DNA from: Tetrapyrgos nigripes
Taxonomy: Eukaryota; Basidiomycota; Agaricomycetes; Agaricales; Campanellaceae
DNA: 64,000 nucleotides
Assembly (NCBI GenBank): GCA_013368315.1
Contig: JAACJM010000022.1
Span: 558,001 to 622,000, forward strand
Direction of reading: 5' to 3'
In this document: piece by piece, positions 57,954-64,000 of the stretch
Layout: every line of letters begins with the position of its first letter
Numbering within the stretch: position 1 is the stretch's first letter
Notes under the pieces: generated by a model
Told to the model about the DNA's origin: nothing
Seen by the model: only the letters and a program-made list of their open reading frames with translations
Databases searched by the model: none
Position numbers and translations under genes: made by a program

Positions 57954-59149
57954 ATGAATGATTCTGCTCTATCTCTTGATAAACCACCCAGACTCAAGCC
58001 ACCTAGACAAGGGAAGAAACTCCCTGAAGAGGAGAAATTTGACTATGCTAATGATGCTCCACTCAACATTACTCACTTGGAAACACTGCAAGTCCCTGTA
58101 GCTGATAAGCAAATTGTTCAACAACACTAGGTCTCATATTGACAAGAAGATCTTGTCTTATTGCTGTGATGTGGGTTTGGAGGAACTGAAGGTCGAGGCT
58201 AAGAAGAAGCTGCTTGTAGAGATGGAAGAAAAATGTCAGAGAATGGAAAACCAGACTGCCTTTCTGTGTTCTTGTCAGTGAGTTTTCACATCACAGGATG
58301 CCTTATGCAAAAAGCAACATGGAATGGAAAGGAACTTGTTTATTGCCACAATAACCATATGATAGATTGGGCAGAGTCTACAAAATGCCAAATTACTGCT
58401 GAGCCAGCAAACAAATCAAACCTCCATCTTCAACAGGTTGTCAAGTCTATGATTGCATCCAGGAAAGGAACATCAAAGAGTGGGAGGCCCATGTGGCTTT
58501 GCTTGTGTGATGTTCACTGGAAAAGCTTGGGGTTCTCTTCCAACATTCTGTCTATTCAGATTTAGCTCAGGCATTGGAGATGACTCCATTCCCTTCCTCA
58601 TCATCCACATCCTCATTCACTGGTGCATCTATCCTTAATCTCTCTGCATTAACATCTTCTACTCCTGTACACTCAGATGTGTGCATATGTGGAGAAGATA
58701 TGAGTGGGAAAAAGACTGGGACCAAAAACTGGCATCCAGCACTGAGCAATGTGGTGAACACTCATTGGATGTTAACCATGATGGTTCAAGTCAACTCTGC
58801 TCTGAATGTCATGGTATTTGCAACTAGTTATCTGGAACTTGCCAATAATGGCAAGAGTGGAGAATTGTATATTTGTGAGCTCAAAGGTTCACAGAGTGCA
58901 GTGCTCACCCAGCAGTATGACCCTCACACTCACCTTGTTTCCTGTCTTGTGTGGGAGAGATTGGCAGATGTCACCTATATCTCATCTTCCTTCCCTCTTT
59001 TATTATCATCTTCTCGTTCATCATTGTCAAAATCTGCTTGTGTGTGTGGAAATTCCACTACAGAGGTAGTGTCAGAGCAATGTAGTGACCACTCACAATT
59101 CCAGGGAAAAGACAGTTGCTGTCAGGCATGCCTACTGTTCCTAGAGTAG
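57954..59149 (+). pseudogene. Unknown multi-exon gene, degenerate
   Basis: A 58-codon frame starts at the ATG at 57954 (PPRLKPPRQGKKLPEEEKFD, ITHLETLQVPVADKQ). Further coding-like blocks are HIDKKILSYCCDVGLEELKV and KKKLLVEMEEKCQRMENQ (58135-58270), then IKEWEAHVALLV, TGA at 58508-58510, CSLEKLGVLFQHSVYSDLA. The last frame runs open to 59149 (KNWHPALSNVVNTHWMLT, NGKSGELYICELKGSQSA) and has several Cys pairs (CICGEDMSG, CVCGNSTTE, CCQACLLF). The TGA may again be an Arg codon. The family is not recognised. Confidence 0.4.
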
Positions 59150-60338
59150 TGAGACAACAAACATGTCAAAGCAGAGGATTTTTATGTCAGGAATTTTTTA
59201 CAACAATCAACAAGAGGTCATTGCTCTACACGTGCTGGTGTTTCTCAGGGAGGGAGTGTAGTGAGTGTTGGTAGAGCAAGTTATTATGAAGGCTGTTTAG
59301 GGGATAGGATGATCTGGACAGACATTCTTGAATACCAGAAACCCAGTACCTGCTGGATTTCTACTTTAATGGTAGAGAAAGAGGGATGTGGAGAGAGGAG
59401 AATACAAAGAGTTGGATAGCTCCCTTGACTAAATACATGAGAGAGGAGTTTACAGAGGAATTGGGCCTCACAGTGTTATTATTTCATTCTCACCATTCTC
59501 TTAAAGGATGAGAAGGGTCTCCAAAATGTTTAAAACCCTTTCAAAGCTGAGCAGACAGGGACAAGATCAATGAGATCCATGATCAAGTGAAGGCAGTTTG
59601 TTTGCAAGCATGTGTATGGTCCAGCATACATATGGTGGATGAGGAAGAGGAAGAGCACAAAGGTGAGTGGTCTCAGTGTCTCCAATTCAAGATCAGTAGG
59701 ACTGACCACACTGACAAATAAATCCATTTGGCAAATACAGGTACCAAGGTTTGTACACAAGTCCCTTGAAGTAAAATATCCCAGCAACCAAGATGGAATT
59801 GACAATACATGTAGACATGTAGACATCTATTGGAACAATTAGACATCTACAGCTCCAAAGAAGCAGCTCAAGGAGATTGTATGGTATAATGTATGACATC
59901 CTAAACAGAGGATGGTTCATTTGCACATTTCATTGCACAATCTTCAACAATGGGAATGCCATGCATATTGGACTTGATACCTTCAATGATTTCATGGATG
60001 CTTCTAATAACTACAAATCAGCCTGGAAGGTTTCAGTTTATAAACCCAAATTTGCACCAAAGAAAACAATACATATTATACTTGCATTCTCCTTCTTCAC
60101 TTCTTCGTCCTTCTTGACACTATGAGTCCTTTCAAGACATCAGCATTTTGGGCAACAAAGGGGAATGAAGCACCCACCTATTCCCTTTGTTGAGACTGTG
60201 AAGGACAACTAAAACATCAGAGAGAGCATCACGCTTGAGTTTTTTCCACCAGCACAGACACAACGGAACCATTATCATTGAACTGACTGGACCATGTCCT
60301 GATAGTGAGTGCTGCCCAGATTCTGGATGAAGTAGTTT
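59150..60338. other. No clear gene
   Basis: Short frames on both strands; none convincing. Confidence 0.4.
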
Positions 60339-60680
60339 GCAGCATTGTGCATCCACTTTGGCCACAAGTCCCTATCTGGTAAGGAGAGAGCAGCAGAACT
60401 CATCACATCTCCAGGCTGGTCTAAACTACTTCAAGCTGGTAGAGTCAATGATGAAGCTGACATTGATGATGTTTCAATTTGCCCAGATGGTTCAGCCAGC
60501 AAGGCTGTTGATGATGATGGTTGTGTTGATGACATTTAAGAACAGGGTTGCTCCATAGTTGTTAAATTCTCTTTGAGGCCTCTGTTGAGCCAGTAGAGTT
60601 GATGATGAAGCTGATGGTAGTAATGTTTTTCCAGAGGCAAGGCCATTGACAATAGTGGTGTGGATAGTGGTGTGGTTGAC
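60339..60680 (+). pseudogene. Acidic hypothetical exon with internal duplication
   Basis: A frame of about 65 codons (LITSPGWSKLLQAGRVNDEA, DIDDVSICPDGSASKAV) ends at 60539. A second, diverged copy of its middle appears at about 60596-60660 (RVDDEADGSNVFPEARP). Asp-rich, with no recognised domain. Confidence 0.3.
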
Positions 60681-61029
60681 GTTTGGGAGTCTTCGAAGCC
60701 AGAAAGACTGGAAGGGGCTTTGTCAAGACTCATTTAGTTGTTCTTGAGGCCAGATGGAGTAGTACGTGCTCAGATCCAGAATCCATGCATTTGGCAAAGC
60801 TGACGATACCACAAGTGAAGACTCCAATGAGAAATGGTTGTTGGGTGCGTGGCAGAGCCATGGAGCTTGAGCCCAAACAGAAGGATATAGTGCTCCAAAC
60901 AGCTCCTCCAGGTGGGAAACCACCTGTGGCAACCACACTGCCTGCTTTCTCCTCTTCCACCACAATCCATCTCTTTACATCCTTTGGTAAGTTTATAAGT
61001 GTTTTCCTACTTATACTCTCAACTATTTA

Positions 61030-61930
61030 TTAATGTATCTCTTGCAGCTGTTAATTTGACAGTCTGTCCATGTATACATACTTGTCCTAGTGGAGTCTCC
61101 CACGTGTACTCATAGAGATCCCTTCCAGAGTGCTCCCATCATCTCCTCCCTCCAACTGGTGGTTCGTCTGTGTTTCCAGCTACTTGAGCATCCAGTACTC
61201 AGTCTCTGTAAGGCTTTGAGACCAAAACAGCTACACACAAATCAAGCCTCACCCAGGTCCTTTGTTTGACCTTTGACCAGAGGCCTCTGTTTGTGCATGA
61301 TTGTCAGGTAGAGTTAGTGTGGCGGGACCTTGGTCAGTGGTAGAAGGAATTCTATCCAGTTGCCCCCATTATTGCTCCCTCAATGGCAGTTGTCTGGTGC
61401 TGTGCCCAAACTCTTTGGAACTTAGTTCTGGAGTGCTTCTGTGGTGTTTGTGCTGGTATTCCCTCATCAAGGCCTCAAGAGTTTCTGCCTCAAGATCCCT
61501 TTTGGCATTCAATATCTGTGTTTTTCACTAATTTGAATATGGATGATACATCTCCATGTTTTATAATTATTTCCAGGCTTCTCTCCACTCTGGAATCACT
61601 ATGATCCCCCACAAGAACAGTATTCTACAATTACCAGCCCCTTCTTGCCTCAGCAGCATGGATGCCAGGCTTGTGACCTGTCATTGCTATCTGCTACAGC
61701 ATCAACCCTGCCAGTTGGCAGTCCCTCTCTTCTAGACAGATTTAATTTACCATCTGCTCCAGTACCCCTCATCTTCCACTGGAGTGAGTTCCTATCGCCA
61801 CCCTGTCCTTTGTCTGGACTGGAGTTTGACATGATTAAGTGCAGGTGTGAAGAGAACAAACAAAGTGTGTTCCACTCATATCTACTTGTAGCCAATCACT
61901 AACTTATACATGCTTAGGGCAGCGGTGGTG
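61030..61930. other. No clear gene
   Basis: Short frames only. Confidence 0.35.
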
Positions 61931-61931
61931 A

Positions 61932-62383
61932 TATGGGTGCCCTATCAATGAAATCATTCCAGTTCCTCCTTCCTTGCGAGACAATCCTCAGTTCTTATAT
62001 CCAGACAATATGCTCTCAGCAGAAAAGCCTCCTTTCCTTGATACATTATTTCCAAATCCATCTCATTTGATGCCTCCAGACAGGTTCACCTATCCCAAAG
62101 CGCCACCTTATGAACTTTTCCATGATAAGCAATATCAACAGAGATACCACTACACCACATCTGTTTTAACACAGCAAAGCAACAAGAATACAAAGGAAAC
62201 AAGCCTCTACCTCACACAAACACCACCTGGTGTTGACCCTGTTGCATATGATCCTATCAATCATAGATTTGTGATGCATCCTGTTGAAGGCATGATTGAG
62301 CTCTCTCCAGGCATCTCCTTCACTGTTCTTCTAGACAGAGTTGTGATGCAGGAGACTACTGTTAGGTCTACATACACTCAATA
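61932..62383 (+). CDS. Hypothetical protein exon
   Basis: A stop-free stretch of about 150 codons ends at TAG near 62382. It has a Pro-rich start (INEIIPVPPSLRDNPQFLYP, PPDRFTYPKAPPYELFHDKQ), then TQTPPGVDPVAYDPINHRFV and MIELSPGISFTVLLD. There is no early ATG, so an upstream exon is likely. It lies about 1.1 kb before the second copy of the duplicated gene and could belong to the same transcription unit. Not recognised. Confidence 0.4.
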
Positions 62384-62902
62384 GTCTTCAGCATTATGTG
62401 GAATATAATAAGGTTTTGGAGTTTACTCAAGCGATATGGGATGAGACTTTTGGTACTAGCACAGAGCCTCCTCTCTGGAGCCTGAATCTGAAGCCAGAAA
62501 AGCAATCAAAGGAAGTGAGCGAGGAGAGGACAGATAGCTCATATTCATTAGCAGTTACAGTTGGAGGATCAAGGCAATGAAGTCATTCAACCAGTCACAC
62601 AAGTTAACTCTCATGATGCAGAAATGAGAGTCTGAGCTATTGGAATAAGTAGTTAAGTATATCTAATTGTTGGTTTAAGACTAATGTGATTTGCTTACAG
62701 TGCTTCTTGGGTTCTGGCTCCTCATCTTCGTAACCATCTCCTCATACCTCCCCCCCTCCTCTCCCTCCTCCCCCCAGCTTCCTGCATGCTCAAATACAAT
62801 ATTGCCCAATGAAACACAGACCATATCTGAAACTCAGGTGTCCTCATTGCCAGAAGCTGTTCTATACAAGAGCCTTTCTCAAAATTATGTACGCTTCTTG
62901 AC

Positions 62903-63450
62903 ATGGACTCTCTTGAGCGTCAGGGTTCAGAAGTTCAGAATGTTCTTGCATCATCTGCTAGTTCCTTTCCTCTTAGCACATCATCCTGCAAGGATCTGCT
63001 TTCATCTTCCACTCAATTGACTGTGAGTTATGAAGACTGGGAGGAGAAAGGGATACCCTTCATTGGAGCAAAGTCTACAACACTCATTTACAATCTGCAA
63101 TCCAGTCTTGCTACTGCAATGAAAGGCTCTCAACTGGCTTTTAAAGTTGATGTCTTAAAGTAGGCACTAAACTTGAGCCTCTGTTGCTCTCTGCAATTTG
63201 TACACTGTGGTGCACATTTTGAGGTCCAGCATTAGCGGAAAAGGCTTTTAGTGTGTATTCTGAGGAGGATGTCGAGGGTGTAGAGCAGAAATGGTCGCCA
63301 TTGCTTGAGAAGTTCATTAGAGCCATCATGGATTGGGTTAAAACCAGCTTTCAAACCAACTCTCAAACCAAGCCTGATAAGCATTGTGATTTGATCCTCC
63401 CAGGAGACCTTTTTGGTTTCTGTGATGGTGATCCCTCTGCCACTGGAAGG
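62903..63450 (+). CDS. Exons upstream of duplicated gene copy 2, unknown
   Basis: ATG at 62903 opens an 86-codon frame (SLERQGSEVQNVLASSASSF, TLIYNLQSSLATAMKGSQLA). A second frame at 63235-63480 reads EKAFSVYSEEDVEGVEQKWS, AIMDWVKTSFQTNSQTKP and LILPGDLFGFCDGDPS. They look like exons of one gene separated by introns; the junctions were not resolved. Confidence 0.35.
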
Positions 63451-63452
63451 GC

Positions 63453-64000
63453 ATGTCTACACAGCTTGACAAGTGTGTAGGATATGGAAAAGATTTCTTT
63501 CTGGAGATTCTGTCTGAGAAAGTTATTGTTCCATCTATGACACACTGCGATGCTTACATCAACACTGTCCAACACACAGATGCCAGCTCTAAGGCAGTTG
63601 TGGAGTATTGCATTGTCAGGAGTGCTCTATTGGATTGCCTTATAGATTGGCTTGACTCAGATGAAATATTCTCGTCTCTGTATATTCTGGTGACTTTTTT
63701 CAAGGACAAAGTAGAGAATGCTCACTTATGCAAAGGTGACAGAGTCTTTAATAGGCTTAGAAAATATCTTTGGATGGAGCATGACACTGCTGCTGTACAG
63801 GATGCTTCAGCATGTCTTCTAGATGCTGTCGAGGATGTCTTAGCAAAGATATCTAAGAAGGAACATGTCACTCAGAGACCAGGACAGAGCATCAGGAAGA
63901 GCAGAACAGCCTACTACACCTCATTGGAAAGCCTTCCACAGGTATCAAAGGACAAACTTCTAAATGAACTATGTCCTTGGATTGAGGAATTCAGAGTAGA
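63453..64000 (+). CDS. Unknown protein, copy 2 of a duplicated gene, cut by window end
   Basis: Open from the ATG at 63453 to the last base (182 codons) with no stop. It shares with 23345-23944 GKDFFLEILSEKVIVPS/KDFFLEILSEKVIVPS, LLDCLIDWLDSDEIFSSLY, WMEHDTAAVQDA and LPQVSKDKLLNELCPWIE. Relative to copy 1 it carries an insertion after LDK (CVGYG), an insertion after VPS and one after ISKK (EHVTQ), and lacks EIVRSL and RLAA. All these differences keep the frame, as does a stop-free 180-codon overlap. Confidence 0.5.
   Translation, partial: MSTQLDKCVGYGKDFFLEILSEKVIVPSMTHCDAYINTVQHTDASSKAVVEYCIVRSALLDCLIDWLDSDEIFSSLYILVTFFKDKVENAHLCKGDRVFNRLRKYLWMEHDTAAVQDASACLLDAVEDVLAKISKKEHVTQRPGQSIRKSRTAYYTSLESLPQVSKDKLLNELCPWIEEFRV

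Overview
This window looks like a repeat-rich chromosomal region of a filamentous basidiomycete, most likely an agaricomycete. Four things point there: genes with many short GT-AG introns (about 50-72 bp), a fungal-type Helitron helicase, chromodomain Ty3/gypsy elements, and an integrase-core gene family of a kind I know from agaric genomes. I recognise no housekeeping gene, no rRNA gene and no clean tRNA gene. The DNA is AT-rich and poor in CG dinucleotides. Most reading frames are remnants of mobile elements or of unidentified repeated genes.

Layout. 724-8561 is a Helitron on the + strand. Its Rep/helicase gene is broken, but a second gene of four exons (7418-8440, 282 aa, OB-fold-like) is fully open. 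8562-10080 holds a tRNA-derived SINE head, a tandem repeat, and a 586-bp element with terminal inverted repeats that carries telomere-like CCCTAA DNA. 10892-12345 holds an LTR fragment and an unidentified repeat (R). 14145-22432 is a Ty3/gypsy chromovirus on the - strand with both LTRs; it carries an oppositely oriented gene (15103-16023) with its own TATA box and a double CxxC(6)C motif. 23345-23944 is an open reading frame of unknown function with a diverged second copy at the right edge of the window (63453-64000). 24240-25352 is a degenerate LTR of the same chromovirus family. 25886-27555 is a decayed integrase-core (DDE) gene on the - strand.

27870-38460 is one decayed multi-exon gene of unknown function (called U1 here, - strand). 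It is interrupted by a deleted Ty1/copia element (28587-30496, 5-bp target duplication with one mismatch) and by a complete but dead Ty3/gypsy element (32538-38243, perfect 5-bp target duplication). A second U1 copy in opposite orientation (40645-44230, + strand) is interrupted by a copy of repeat R instead. The copia site is empty in the second copy, which fixes the ends of the insertion.

46074-46712 is a solo LTR with a TTAAG target duplication. 47485-48150 and 52480-53205 are inverted copies of one repeat, probably 3' ends of another LTR element. 51430-51950 is the C-terminal tail of a third gypsy polyprotein. From 53700 to the end there are short duplications and degenerate unknown genes.

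A theme across the window is how the elements died. Nearly every premature stop I could place against a conserved protein motif is TGA where arginine (CGA) is expected, and other changes (Arg to His/Cys/Trp, YLDD to YLND) also fit C-to-T change at CG sites on one strand or the other. That is the signature of methyl-CpG decay. The two genes that escaped it, the Helitron OB-fold gene and to a large extent the antisense gene in the chromovirus, are therefore the most interesting objects here.
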